A stretch of 64,000 bases of DNA from Chryseolinea serpens. Lineage in GTDB: Bacteria > Bacteroidota > Bacteroidia > Cytophagales > Cyclobacteriaceae. Within the stretch, counting starts at the first letter, position 1; every line of letters starts with the position of its first letter. Below are positions 1 to 8,937 of this stretch, piece after piece. The stretch spans positions 2,108,001 to 2,172,000 of the forward strand of contig NZ_FQWQ01000001.1 of assembly GCF_900129725.1 (NCBI RefSeq). Reading direction: 5' to 3'. The notes beneath the pieces were generated by a model. That model ran no database searches. It was not told where the DNA came from and saw nothing but the letters and a program-made list of their open reading frames with translations. Both the position numbers and the translations under genes were made by a program.

Positions 1-1
1 A

Positions 2-3000
2 ATAGGAAAATCGCACCTGCTTGCCGACGCAATAAATAAAAGAAAAATAGATGGACACATTAGCCTTTTCCTCCTCGGCGAACATTTTACCACCAAAGAA
101 CTGCCATGGACCCAGATTCTTAATAATCAATTGGGTCAACGTAACATTGACCAGGATACTTTTCTTACAGCACTGAATGCTAAAGCAGAGTCGATCCAAT
201 CGCGTATCATCATATTTATTGACGCCTTGAACGAAGGGGAAGGAAGATCAATTTGGCCTAGCGAACTACCCTACTTTATAAACTCAATAGCGCGACATCC
301 GTGGCTGGGACTTGTGACCACGGTACGTGATAGTTTCGCAGACCTAATCGCACCTGATCAACCTGACAGAAATCTCCTATTACGATACCGGCATACGGGC
401 TTCTCCGAAATAGGTTATGAGGCAACGCTAGCGTTTTTTAAATACCACAAAATAGAACTCCCCTCCACCCCCATTTTGAATCCAGAATTTCACAATCCAT
501 TATTTTTAAAACTTTTTTGCATTGCAGCACAAAATCAACTAAAGCACGAACATACATTCACCGAAATTGGCCTTTCCAGGGTTATCGCGAATTTCGTCGA
601 TAGTATCGACAATAAACTTAGCCGCCCAACAGAGCTCGATTATGATCTTAATAAAAAACTAGTCAAGCGATCTGTATCCAAAATAATATCAAAAATTTCG
701 GCTGACAACGTCGACACAATTCCATATGACGAAGCCTCCGCTCTGGTGGACAGTGTGTTCGATAGTCAATGCGCTAAAAAGGAACCATATTTAAGGCGCT
801 TAATTGCAGAAGGTGTCTTTCGGGAGGATGTAAAACTTGATCAGAATGGCAAACAGTCGATCGTCGTTTTTTTGTCGTACCAGCGCCTTCAAGACTTCTT
901 AGTGGCAGAGAAACTGCTCGATGAATATTTAGTAGTCGAGAACGACGATAAAATAATCAAAGATGGCCCGATACTTCACATGTTGAAAAACGAACGTGAA
1001 GCCCGAAACTTTCAAAACATTCTCGAAGCATTGTCTATTCAAGTACCCGAAAGAACTGGTAAAGAACTATTCGAGCTACTACCTCATGCTAGGCTTTTTA
1101 AGCCAATCGCCGATTCGTTCGTTAGTTCATTAGTCTGGAGAACTAATGAACACATAATGGACGGGACTAAGTTATTCGTATCCGAAGTAATCGATAAGAA
1201 TGAATCTCTAACATACCCATTTCTCGATACAGCAATTTTGCTATCGACGCGTGCTAATTTTTTCTTTAATGCCGACTATATCCATGCCCGCCTGTTGGCC
1301 CTCACACTTTCTGATCGTGATTCATTTTGGACAATTTGGATTCACCCCAAGTATGGACGCAATGCCCAAATCAATCCTATCAAACGACTGATCGACTGGG
1401 CTTGGGGCAACGACGACAAATCACACATTTCAGATGAATCCATAAGGCTATCTCTTCTGCTCCTATGCTGGCTTTTTTCAAGTAGCAACCGGGAGCTTCG
1501 TGATGCAGCAACGAAAGGAGCGATTTGTCTACTGGAGAAAAGACAGCACCTTGTCATTCCACTACTTACCAACTTTCAAAATGTAAATGATGCGTATGTG
1601 ACAGAACGTCTATACTGCGCTGTATATGGGAGCGCTATAAGATCGAATTCAACAACTCACCTGAGCCCAATCAGTCAATATATCCACAAGCACTTTTTTA
1701 GCCAAGAAATAATATTTCCGCACCATCTAGCTCGGGACTACGCCAGAGGCGTTATAGAATATGCGAGTTACAGGGGTATAAGGTTAGGGTTCAATATCAA
1801 TGACGTAAGACCACCTTATAAGAGCATGCCTATCCCAACGGTATTACCAACTTATGAAGAAATAGAACGCAAATATCGTCCGTCAGGCAAAACCGGCGAG
1901 TTTGGGAAGCAAAATTGGGGAGCTACCGCCATTCTAGAATCGATGAACTTTGGGCAAAATGGCAGCCTTTACGGCGACTTTGGCCATTACATATTCAAAC
2001 GAACATTCGACGACTGGGCGATCGATCTTCTTGGCATTCACAACTATGCCATTGAAAAAATTTTTAATCTGGGATATGAAGTCAAAAAATTCAATAAATT
2101 CGACACTGCGCAAGGTAGCGGTCGAACCAGCTCCACCGGAGAAAGGATTGGAAAAAAATATCAGTGGTTGGTGTTTCATGAGATTTTGGCAAGAGTTGCT
2201 GATCACTACAAAATGGCGGACGAAACCGATTTTGAGGGTAAGCACCAAATACAATGTGACGGACCCTGGCACCCATTCGTCCGTGATATAGATCCAACTA
2301 TGACGATTAGAGAGACGGGGCAAACCAGAACCATAAGTCCCGCATCCCGTCAATGGTGGGTAAGTCCCTTCAATAATCACGACGACGCCCCAATCGGACA
2401 TTGGGTCCGCGACCATAGGAATTTACCGCAAATTGCCTCATGCTTGGAGCGTACAAATAATGATGATGGAACGAGTTGGATATGCTTGGAAGGGCATCCC
2501 GATTGGCGGCAATCCGAACTAGGAGTTAACGATACCACCACCTCGCCGTCAAAAAGAATCTGGTATCAAATTAGAAGCTTTCTTATCTCTAAAAAAAATC
2601 TAACGGCATTTAAAAAATCATTTTCAAAACTCTTCTTCAGAGGTGCTTTCCCGGAAGCAAGAAGTTTATATGCAATATTTAGCAGAGAATATTATTGGTC
2701 GCCAGCATTTCATTTCTTTAACCAAACGTATTATAATGGTGAAGATTGGATTGACGTGTTTGCGGCTGACGGCACTAAATTCGTTGGCGCCGTCAGACGA
2801 ACATCGGAATATTTCACTTGGGAAGCTGAATACGACCACTCAAAAGAGACCACCATTGGCTACTTCAAACCGACCCAATACATCAAGGAACGGTTGTCTC
2901 TCACTTTTTCAGCCCGCGAAGGTGAGTTCTTGGATCAGAATGGCCAAATGGCATGCTTTGACCCTTCCGTAAATAATGCAAGCCAGTCTAGTCTTTTCAT

Positions 3001-3331
3001 CAGGAAGGACCTACTTTCCGACTTCCTTAGTCAAGAGGACCTCTGTATCATCTGGAGTTTGGTCGGAGAAAAGCAGATATTAAATTCAAAATCTGGCGAC
3101 GACGGCACGCGTCTAAACATTTCAGGTTTCTATCATCTTGATGGAATAAAAATTAAAGGCACCCTAACAACAAAGGTCGAGGGGGATGAGCGATTAGCAA
3201 AAAAGCATTCAGTAAAGACCCAAAAATCACAGGCAAAAATTAGCTCGAAAGGCACCAAGAACAAAATATCTACGCGACCTAAAAGACAGAAAAAGCAGAA
3301 ATTATCAATAAGGAAATCCCAAAATAAATAG
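2..3331 (+). CDS. STAND/NACHT-type P-loop NTPase, Avs-like defence sensor candidate (5' partial)
   Basis: The frame is open from base 2, giving 1109 visible residues; the N-terminus, including any effector domain, lies outside the window. The first visible residues, IGKSHLLAD, are the end of a Walker A loop. A Walker B segment, IIIFIDALNEGEGR, is encoded near 206-247. An all-helical middle follows, with HEAT/TPR-like leucine-rich helices around 1150-1700. The C-terminal third is rich in Trp and aromatic residues and beta-prone, and the tail is very Lys-rich. NACHT-like core plus long helical sensor is the architecture of STAND NTPases, including AVAST (Avs) anti-phage proteins, and IDALNEG-type Walker B motifs occur in that group; assignment to an Avs class is inference. 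An internal TTG at 131 is not the real start. The gene is AT-richer than the core genes to the right, which suggests transfer. Confidence 0.65.
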   Translation: MGKSHLLADAINKRKIDGHISLFLLGEHFTTKELPWTQILNNQLGQRNIDQDTFLTALNAKAESIQSRIIIFIDALNEGEGRSIWPSELPYFINSIARHPWLGLVTTVRDSFADLIAPDQPDRNLLLRYRHTGFSEIGYEATLAFFKYHKIELPSTPILNPEFHNPLFLKLFCIAAQNQLKHEHTFTEIGLSRVIANFVDSIDNKLSRPTELDYDLNKKLVKRSVSKIISKISADNVDTIPYDEASALVDSVFDSQCAKKEPYLRRLIAEGVFREDVKLDQNGKQSIVVFLSYQRLQDFLVAEKLLDEYLVVENDDKIIKDGPILHMLKNEREARNFQNILEALSIQVPERTGKELFELLPHARLFKPIADSFVSSLVWRTNEHIMDGTKLFVSEVIDKNESLTYPFLDTAILLSTRANFFFNADYIHARLLALTLSDRDSFWTIWIHPKYGRNAQINPIKRLIDWAWGNDDKSHISDESIRLSLLLLCWLFSSSNRELRDAATKGAICLLEKRQHLVIPLLTNFQNVNDAYVTERLYCAVYGSAIRSNSTTHLSPISQYIHKHFFSQEIIFPHHLARDYARGVIEYASYRGIRLGFNINDVRPPYKSMPIPTVLPTYEEIERKYRPSGKTGEFGKQNWGATAILESMNFGQNGSLYGDFGHYIFKRTFDDWAIDLLGIHNYAIEKIFNLGYEVKKFNKFDTAQGSGRTSSTGERIGKKYQWLVFHEILARVADHYKMADETDFEGKHQIQCDGPWHPFVRDIDPTMTIRETGQTRTISPASRQWWVSPFNNHDDAPIGHWVRDHRNLPQIASCLERTNNDDGTSWICLEGHPDWRQSELGVNDTTTSPSKRIWYQIRSFLISKKNLTAFKKSFSKLFFRGAFPEARSLYAIFSREYYWSPAFHFFNQTYYNGEDWIDVFAADGTKFVGAVRRTSEYFTWEAEYDHSKETTIGYFKPTQYIKERLSLTFSAREGEFLDQNGQMACFDPSVNNASQSSLFIRKDLLSDFLSQEDLCIIWSLVGEKQILNSKSGDDGTRLNISGFYHLDGIKIKGTLTTKVEGDERLAKKHSVKTQKSQAKISSKGTKNKISTRPKRQKKQKLSIRKSQNK

Positions 3332-3384
3332 TTTTGATTCCGAAATTATAGGCAGCGACCATAAGAAAAAATCGGAACCGTTCA

Positions 3385-3406
3385 GCCAAAACGCATCTGT
3401 TTTGGC
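3385..3406. terminator. Hairpin between convergent genes
   Basis: An 8-bp perfect stem (GCCAAAAC / GTTTTGGC) with a 6-nt loop lies between the NTPase gene and the DUF1266 gene, which end facing each other. No clear U-tract follows on either strand, so terminator function is only suggested by position. Confidence 0.3.
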
Positions 3407-3408
3407 AC

Positions 3409-4125
3409 TTAAATGTTCACTTTAGCTCTTAAAGGGCTCCTCTTATTACTCAACAAATCCTCCCCAATAGATATCATCCCCTCATTATGAGACCCGCCCC
3501 ACAAAGCTCTTCCATACACATAACTCGAAGTATATTCTTTCCAAGTCGTACAGAACTTTTTCAACCCCAGATAGCTCGCTTCCAGGTATTGTTTAAGCTC
3601 ATTTTCCGACAGATAGCCCATATCAAAACAACATCTGGCTATGAATGAAGCCCGGCCATAATTCCATCCTGCATCTTTTGTTTTCTTCAGCGCAGCATAG
3701 TTTTCAAACACCCCATCCTGTGCCGTAACTTCCGGGATTACGTCCTTCAATTTCCTATAGATTTGGAGATATTGCTGGAAGCTGTCTTCGTCGCCGGGTA
3801 ATCCGGATTTTAATATTTCAACATAACGCTCGTTATGCTCATACGCTTCATAGACAACCGAAAGATAAGGGTCCGTGTTCCGCTCTATTAAACTGGCCAG
3901 TACTTCCTTTCCATCTTCGTTGCTATAAATATCCCAATACTCTTCTAATAATTCCCTGAGTTCGTCCTCACTCAACCCCGTCGTATAGGAGTTTAAATAA
4001 GCCGATTGCTGAGCGGCATACATGGAGCCTACCAATACAAAATCAAGTTGTTCTCCGTGTAGCGGTTGCTTATCATTTAGCTGTAAATCCGAAAAAGCCT
4101 TGAATAATTTCGTCAGAAAACTCAT
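3409..4125 (-). CDS. DUF1266 domain-containing protein
   Basis: A 238-residue soluble protein. The C-terminal half carries the features of DUF1266: GWNYGR at residues 153-158, then a Cys-rich helix, a GYLSENE turn near 170, and YVYGRALWGG at about 202-211. The first 140 residues are charged and helical. No signal peptide or membrane segment is seen. The biochemical role of DUF1266 is not known; members occur in accessory islands, including secretion and toxin neighbourhoods. It is the last gene of a minus-strand trio, 14 bp downstream of the membrane protein at 4140-4829, so co-transcription is likely. Confidence 0.6.
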   Translation of the reverse strand: MSFLTKLFKAFSDLQLNDKQPLHGEQLDFVLVGSMYAAQQSAYLNSYTTGLSEDELRELLEEYWDIYSNEDGKEVLASLIERNTDPYLSVVYEAYEHNERYVEILKSGLPGDEDSFQQYLQIYRKLKDVIPEVTAQDGVFENYAALKKTKDAGWNYGRASFIARCCFDMGYLSENELKQYLEASYLGLKKFCTTWKEYTSSYVYGRALWGGSHNEGMISIGEDLLSNKRSPLRAKVNI

Positions 4126-4139
4126 AAAATATCGGTTCG

Positions 4140-4829
4140 TTATAAGTTAGAAAATCGAGATTTTAATTCCGCCAGGAGCCCCTCTCCCACTACCTGGTAC
4201 TTGGCCCTGATTTGATGTAGTTTTATCAGATTCAACACATCCGCTGGGTCTACCTCATATCTCAATCGATCGTGAATTTCAAGCGACAGGGGTTGTCCGT
4301 CAATATCAAACGTGATGAGCTGAACTTTGGGCAGATCTGCTTCGGCTTGTTTTGCATAGAATCCAAGCTGCGTTTTTAATACTCCGCCATCTTGTAGCCG
4401 GGCTTTTTCTATGCGAAAATTGTCGAAGACCAGGTGGTCTTCTAATTCACCATCTGTATCGGTTGCAAAAAAATGCAGATCCCTACCACTCAAAACCAAA
4501 AAAGCATCGGTTTCTACCCGCCTGAGTTTTACCCCAACCGCTGACAACGCTACATTTTTTAGTCCATCACCGACGAGGTTTTGAACTTTGTCGGCTGTGC
4601 TTTGAGGGACAGACGCAGAACTGAAGGCATCAATGGCTTTACCCTTCATCCAGGTTTTAAGAAAAGAAAAATCCCGGTTCAACAACTCATTTTTGTAGGC
4701 AGCATAATTCCCGCGTTCCTGATCAATATTTATTTCAGCTTGTGCAGCCTGGTGACGTTTTTTCATGATCACCATCACCACTAAACTTATAATAACGACG
4801 GCTACCGGCGTTAAAAAAATGGGGTCCAT
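4140..4829 (-). CDS. Single-pass membrane protein of unknown function
   Basis: 229 residues. One strongly hydrophobic N-terminal helix (about residues 4-23, ending KKRH) should anchor it in the inner membrane with the bulk in the cytoplasm. The soluble part has a helical linker with WMKGKAIDAF, then a beta-rich region around residues 100-190 containing DAFLVLSGRDLHFF, and a helical C-terminus. I do not recognise a family. It sits between the DUF1266 gene (14 bp) and a signal-peptide membrane protein (10 bp), so the three probably form one transcription unit and may form a complex. Confidence 0.55.
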   Translation of the reverse strand: MDPIFLTPVAVVIISLVVMVIMKKRHQAAQAEINIDQERGNYAAYKNELLNRDFSFLKTWMKGKAIDAFSSASVPQSTADKVQNLVGDGLKNVALSAVGVKLRRVETDAFLVLSGRDLHFFATDTDGELEDHLVFDNFRIEKARLQDGGVLKTQLGFYAKQAEADLPKVQLITFDIDGQPLSLEIHDRLRYEVDPADVLNLIKLHQIRAKYQVVGEGLLAELKSRFSNL

Positions 4830-4839
4830 ACCGGTTAGG

Positions 4840-5286
4840 TTAAACGTTCGTAGATTCTACTTCTTCCTTTTTCGAAGGGATCGCCCCCCAGATCAATAAC
4901 CCGATAATCAGTAGTGCTACGAGTTTGCCTCCATACCGGGTGTAGAAAGACAACTTATTAAGATCATCCTTATTCAGCTTTTGTGCTGCTAAAATCGCAT
5001 CCAGTTCGTTTTGGGGAATCTCATAAAACGTGTCGGATTGTTCATCATAACCCACCAATTTCGGTTCTTCGGTGACGTATAAGGGAAGAAAATAAGCAAT
5101 GTTGAATTCCTTATGAAAGGTGGCCAGGTCCATAAAATTGCCATGTTCTACTTTAAATTCCTCGGTATTGGGCAAGTCATAGACCTTGTGCAATACTTCC
5201 CTTTCTCCAAAAGGGATTTTAAGTCTGGCAAAAACAGAAGTGGAGGAAGAGGCAATGAGTAGAGCGATAAAAATTGATTTGGTCAT
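4840..5286 (-). CDS. Small exported membrane protein of unknown function
   Basis: About 148 residues from the ATG at 5286; an ATG three codons upstream (5295) is an alternative. The N-terminus, MTKSIFIALLIASSSTSVFA, is a classical signal peptide. An acidic periplasmic domain follows with several aromatic residues. A transmembrane helix (KLVALLIIGLLIWGAI) near residues 121-136 is followed by a short charged cytoplasmic tail. This gives a type I membrane topology. It is the first gene of the trio with the membrane protein and the DUF1266 protein. No family recognised. Confidence 0.55.
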   Translation of the reverse strand: MTKSIFIALLIASSSTSVFARLKIPFGEREVLHKVYDLPNTEEFKVEHGNFMDLATFHKEFNIAYFLPLYVTEEPKLVGYDEQSDTFYEIPQNELDAILAAQKLNKDDLNKLSFYTRYGGKLVALLIIGLLIWGAIPSKKEEVESTNV

Positions 5287-5338
5287 GGGGATCATAGTGT
5301 TTAACAGGGTTTAATTTAAGGCAATAGTTTTAGGCGTG

Positions 5339-5377
5339 TAGCCCAATAGCAATTTAGAAACTATACAAACAAATCTA
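5339..5377 (+). repeat. 39-nt dispersed repeat, copy 1
   Basis: Begins TAGCCCAATAGCAATTTAG and matches 34 of 39 positions, without gaps, to 17483-17521. Copy 2 starts exactly at the stop codon of an FtsX permease remnant, so this copy may mark the 3' flank of a vanished relative of that permease. It lies in the 289-bp gap between divergent genes; nothing else definite was seen in that gap. Confidence 0.6.
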
Positions 5378-5575
5378 TCGTAGAATATCGACACCGTTGT
5401 AAATTCATCGTTAATTTTTTATGTCATACTCCCCATACTCAGGGGGTGTATGTTACAAGTGGAATGAAAAAGGGATAGCCGTACGACGCCACTTCTACTA
5501 TGCGTAGAGGGTTCTGATCCATATTTTTTCTTAAATTATCGTCGATTTAAAATGGAAGATCTTTAAGCTGCCTGT

Positions 5576-6205
5576 ATGGGGATATATAAAAATTTGTTGG
5601 TGATCGAGGGGCTTCCCTCCTGTTCCATTCCTGATTTGCTTGAATCGTTTGGATTCACGCAGGTTGCTTCAAAAGAAAAAGCAACGTTGGGACAATACAT
5701 TTACCCGGAAAAAGATGTTCTGGCGGTCTCCTTCTGCAATAATTTCACCATCCTGGCGCATTACATGCTACCTTTAAGTATGATCGAGTCCGATTTTGCA
5801 CGGAGGCGGTATGACGATGATGCTGCCATTGGGAAGCATTTCGAAAAACAAAATTCTCTTGCCGTGTTATTGGAGAGTTCGGAAAACTGTTATGCCATGC
5901 GCTTGAAAAAAGATGGAAGAGACTTTGGTATTTATGGCAGGGCACACTCAAGCGCCTACAAATATGGGGAAATGACACCCATCGAATTGAAGTACCTGGA
6001 GAACAGTACAACGGACAGCGCTCCTGATCTTTGGGGAAAAAGAATTTTTTTAGTCGACGGCGAGGAACTCACGCATGATCAAATCGGTGAGGATATTGTT
6101 TTGTGGAACCTGCAGGAATTTATGCAGACGGGACCTGGGCTTCTATACGATCTGAGTGCCGAGGTTTTTTCGGTCCATGACGAGCATTTGTATCATCATC
6201 CTTAA
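5576..6205 (+). CDS. Hypothetical cytoplasmic protein, possible immunity-type gene
   Basis: 209 residues from ATG, with no signal peptide or membrane helix. The N-terminal 60 residues look like an alternating beta/alpha fold (YKNLLVIEGLPS, then a helix IPDLLESFGF). Later parts are acidic, and the protein ends with His-rich EHLYHHP. No family recognised. A diverged second copy of its last 18 codons lies at 6582-6638, just past the next gene. Repeated, decaying copies of a small acidic gene are typical of immunity-gene arrays, but no toxin partner was identified, so the role is inference. Confidence 0.5.
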   Translation: MGIYKNLLVIEGLPSCSIPDLLESFGFTQVASKEKATLGQYIYPEKDVLAVSFCNNFTILAHYMLPLSMIESDFARRRYDDDAAIGKHFEKQNSLAVLLESSENCYAMRLKKDGRDFGIYGRAHSSAYKYGEMTPIELKYLENSTTDSAPDLWGKRIFLVDGEELTHDQIGEDIVLWNLQEFMQTGPGLLYDLSAEVFSVHDEHLYHHP

Positions 6206-6255
6206 ACATTGTATTTGATTTTTAATCCAACTGGCTTTTAACGGAAGTAAAATGT

Positions 6256-6543
6256 ATGAATGATCTGCAGATCAAGCATTGTCCCCGATGCAAGAACGAT
6301 ATAAAGATTCCGCCGTTGACAACGGAACAAAAAAAAGAACTTCAGACTATTCGGGAACGGCAAGGCATGGGATCATTACTCGAGAGAATAAGAAAGATCA
6401 CTGCGTTGGATTTAATAGATTCAAAAATACTCACCATACATATTAATAAGACCGGGCATTGTAACAAATGCATCTATGCTAATCTCAAAGGCGAAAATCA
6501 GATTTGTCCTGAATGCAAGTCTTTCAATTTAAATTGGGAGTAA
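6256..6543 (+). CDS. Small zinc-ribbon protein
   Basis: 95 residues. Three Cys pairs are visible: CPRC near residue 9, CNKC near 71 and CPEC near 85. The last two are positioned to form a zinc ribbon; the first could bind a second metal or pair across the chain. The middle is a charged helix (TTEQKKELQTIRERQG). GGAAG at 6243-6247 is a plausible ribosome-binding site ahead of ATG 6256. The gene lies 50 bp downstream of the 209-aa gene in the same direction. Function unknown; such ribbons mediate nucleic-acid or protein contacts. Confidence 0.5.
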   Translation: MNDLQIKHCPRCKNDIKIPPLTTEQKKELQTIRERQGMGSLLERIRKITALDLIDSKILTIHINKTGHCNKCIYANLKGENQICPECKSFNLNWE

Positions 6544-6581
6544 CCCCCCAGACCCCCCTTTTCCTGCGGCAATCCCCAGAC

Positions 6582-6638
6582 GATCTGAGTGTCGGTATTT
6601 TTTCAGTTCAGGGTGATCATTTGCATCATCATCCTTAG
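6582..6638 (+). pseudogene. Relic of the 3' end of the 5576-6205 gene
   Basis: Read from 6582 the frame gives DLSVGIFSVQGDHLHHHP and a stop; the intact gene ends DLSAEVFSVHDEHLYHHP and a stop. Twelve of 18 residues match and the stop is at the same place. Upstream bases are too diverged or rearranged to extend the match with confidence. This is the tail of a lost paralogue separated from the intact copy by the zinc-ribbon gene. The following 244 bp up to the M23 gene show nothing definite. Confidence 0.65.
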
Positions 6639-6882
6639 AAAACGGAAATTGTTTTTGGTCTGCAGACCCGCGAAATGAACCCGCCGTTTAGGGCAACCTG
6701 AATGCAGGGATGCGTAACCCTATCCGAGAAGGTTGACGATTTTTTACAATGGTCCAATGCCATCGTTTCTGCAATTTCGATCATGAGAATTGAATAAGCA
6801 TAGATCTCCGCAAAGGAGAACGATTGGCTGCCACGCTTACACACGTGTTATCTATAATCTTTAATCTTTAAAAAACCCTATT

Positions 6883-8790
6883 ATGTCAAAACCCAATCTC
6901 ACCATTGCAGTAGAGCCCGTATTGGACAACAAGCTGCGTTATCTTGCTCAGGCCCCCTCATTCAAGGGAGGCACCGCAAGATCAAAGATCATTGTGCGCC
7001 TGCGCATCACCAACAACGAAAACAAAAAGGTGCAGGTAACGCACATTGCCTTTCATTTTCCCGACAGTAGCATCCCGAAAAAAGGGATGGAAGCCGTGAC
7101 AAAAGCGATTGACCCCGACGACAGAGCCGATGGTGAATCGACCATCGATATTAACGGTTGGATCAACCCGCATAAAACAGCCACCTGGAGCAATGGCACG
7201 GTAAACCTGGACGCGGATGGCACACAACAAGCTTTTAATCAATACTACCATGATGGACCCGCACCGAAGAAAATATCCATTCATGTACAGTGTGCCGACT
7301 TTAGTGAGGTAGTGGTGACCAAAGACTTTGAGTTGGCGCCCTTTACATCGCCCACTACCGAAGGAGCTTTTCTGTTTCCCTTCAGCGCAGCCGATATAAA
7401 AAGTGGCGAATATTTTGTGACCCGTGGCGAGCACTGGGCAAATGGTGGCGCTGATGGCTGGCAGATCTATGCCCACGATATATTTCTGGAGGGCAGTGTG
7501 AATGGCGAGCCGATCAGCCAATATAAGGATGGCATTACCAAACCGACAAAAAATTCCGATTTCCGAATATGGGGAATTCCCGTCAGGGCCATGGCCGATG
7601 GAATTGTTGTTAAAGCTCAGGATGATACTCCCGCCAATACGTATACAGGAGAATCCCCTCCTTCTCCCGCACCAGAGGCCAATCATGTGTGGGTAAAGCA
7701 TGGTGAGGTATATGTATACTATACTCATTTTCAGCAGCACTCTATTCCTGCAGAACTGAAACCTACCGCGAAAAATCCAAAACCTTTTGTGCGCGCCGGC
7801 GACATGTTGGGCAGAGCGGGCAATTCCGGAAACGCCTCAGGCCCCCATACACATGTTCACTGCGCATATGGAGACATGTATGGCGCTCTTGTACCGTTTC
7901 CTTTTCGAAAGGCCTGGATCGTAGACACAAAAAAATCGAATCCGCCAAAAAATAACAGCCAGTGGGAAAGACTCGATGCCGAGGGAATTCCCAGAGAATA
8001 TGTAGCGATATGGCCGGAGTCTACCTGGCCCGGGTTTAAAGTACCCACTGCCGGACTTACCGTACACGGCACTTGGGACTACAAGTTTTGGAAAAGCGAG
8101 GACTTCGATTCGTTTAAAACGAAAGTACACGCCTATGCCGATGCGGGCTATCCCATCACGTATGCATCCAGTTTTTTAGATAATGGTCACAGGCGATGGG
8201 TAGGTGTATTTCGTAAGTCAACTGACAAATCCAGTTTTTGGGTAAAAGACACCTGGAGCAGCTTTGCCGACGAAGCCACCCGGCAGCACAGTGAACATGG
8301 AAAGCGAACGATCCATGTACATGCCTTTGATGACGGAGGCACTACAAAATATTTCGGTATCGCCCAGGAGGGCACGTGGGCGAACACCTGCTGGATGAGC
8401 GATAGTTGGGATGCCTTCAAAACAAAGGTAAGTGAACTGGCACACGACGGCAGAGCGCTGGTGCACGTCTCTAATGTGGCATTGAACGGATCAAGACACT
8501 GGATCGGCATTTCCAGAAGTGCTGGCTACACCACAGAACTTTTTTATAGTACAAGCCTTACTGAATTTGAAAGTAAACTCGATGCATACAAAGTGCATGG
8601 TAAATATTGTATTCACATGTTCCCCTATGTCAATGGAAGTGAACATCGTTGGGCAGGCATCGTGAAAAAGATGGATGGTCCTGTAGAGATGTGGCAAAAC
8701 ACCAACTGGGATAGCTTTGTGGAAGTAGTGAGGTATGCACAACAAAGTCAGCAACGCAGGCTTGTTGCCGTGGAATTTCCGTACAGTTAG
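6883..8790 (+). CDS. M23 (LytM-like) peptidase-fold protein with C-terminal tandem repeats
   Basis: 635 residues. Residues 1-155 look like a beta-sandwich. Residues 160-330 show the LytM/M23 pattern: IYAHDI (196-200), PVRAMADGIVV, WVKHG, YTHF (280-283), and a GNSGNASGPHTHVH segment ending at 326 that supplies the conserved HxH. The usual HxxxD is not intact (Ile sits four before the Asp), so a ligand may be displaced or lost. From about residue 402 to the end are about 4.5 repeats of roughly 50 residues, each ending in an RWVGVFRKS-like strand, resembling bacterial tandem repeat domain 1. There is no signal peptide, so export would need a dedicated system. Cell-wall hydrolase or secreted effector are candidate roles. 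Confidence 0.6.
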   Translation: MSKPNLTIAVEPVLDNKLRYLAQAPSFKGGTARSKIIVRLRITNNENKKVQVTHIAFHFPDSSIPKKGMEAVTKAIDPDDRADGESTIDINGWINPHKTATWSNGTVNLDADGTQQAFNQYYHDGPAPKKISIHVQCADFSEVVVTKDFELAPFTSPTTEGAFLFPFSAADIKSGEYFVTRGEHWANGGADGWQIYAHDIFLEGSVNGEPISQYKDGITKPTKNSDFRIWGIPVRAMADGIVVKAQDDTPANTYTGESPPSPAPEANHVWVKHGEVYVYYTHFQQHSIPAELKPTAKNPKPFVRAGDMLGRAGNSGNASGPHTHVHCAYGDMYGALVPFPFRKAWIVDTKKSNPPKNNSQWERLDAEGIPREYVAIWPESTWPGFKVPTAGLTVHGTWDYKFWKSEDFDSFKTKVHAYADAGYPITYASSFLDNGHRRWVGVFRKSTDKSSFWVKDTWSSFADEATRQHSEHGKRTIHVHAFDDGGTTKYFGIAQEGTWANTCWMSDSWDAFKTKVSELAHDGRALVHVSNVALNGSRHWIGISRSAGYTTELFYSTSLTEFESKLDAYKVHGKYCIHMFPYVNGSEHRWAGIVKKMDGPVEMWQNTNWDSFVEVVRYAQQSQQRRLVAVEFPYS

Positions 8791-8861
8791 TGTGATCGTA
8801 CGTTATGCGACCCTTCAAATAGAAAATTTGACGACAAACATTTTTTCCACTCCGTGTCATT

Positions 8862-8899
8862 AAAAAAGGTCGAAAGCTGTTGTGCAGCTTTCGACCTTT
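8862..8899 (-). terminator. Rho-independent terminator of the susC-susD unit
   Basis: A perfect 15-bp stem (8865-8879 with 8885-8899) and a 5-nt loop. On the minus strand the stem is followed by a run of six T, so it terminates transcription arriving from susD, which ends at 8938. On the plus strand there is no T-run. Confidence 0.85.
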
Positions 8900-8937
8900 A
8901 AAGGACAGTCTATTCTTTTTAAAATCGGCTGACGGTT

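Noticed and set aside
1934-2416. 160-codon minus-strand frame in the NTPase gene
   Set aside because: Lies fully inside a clear plus-strand gene and shows no family features.
131-3331. TTG 131 as the start of the NTPase
   Set aside because: The frame is open to the window edge and the Walker A tail lies upstream of it.
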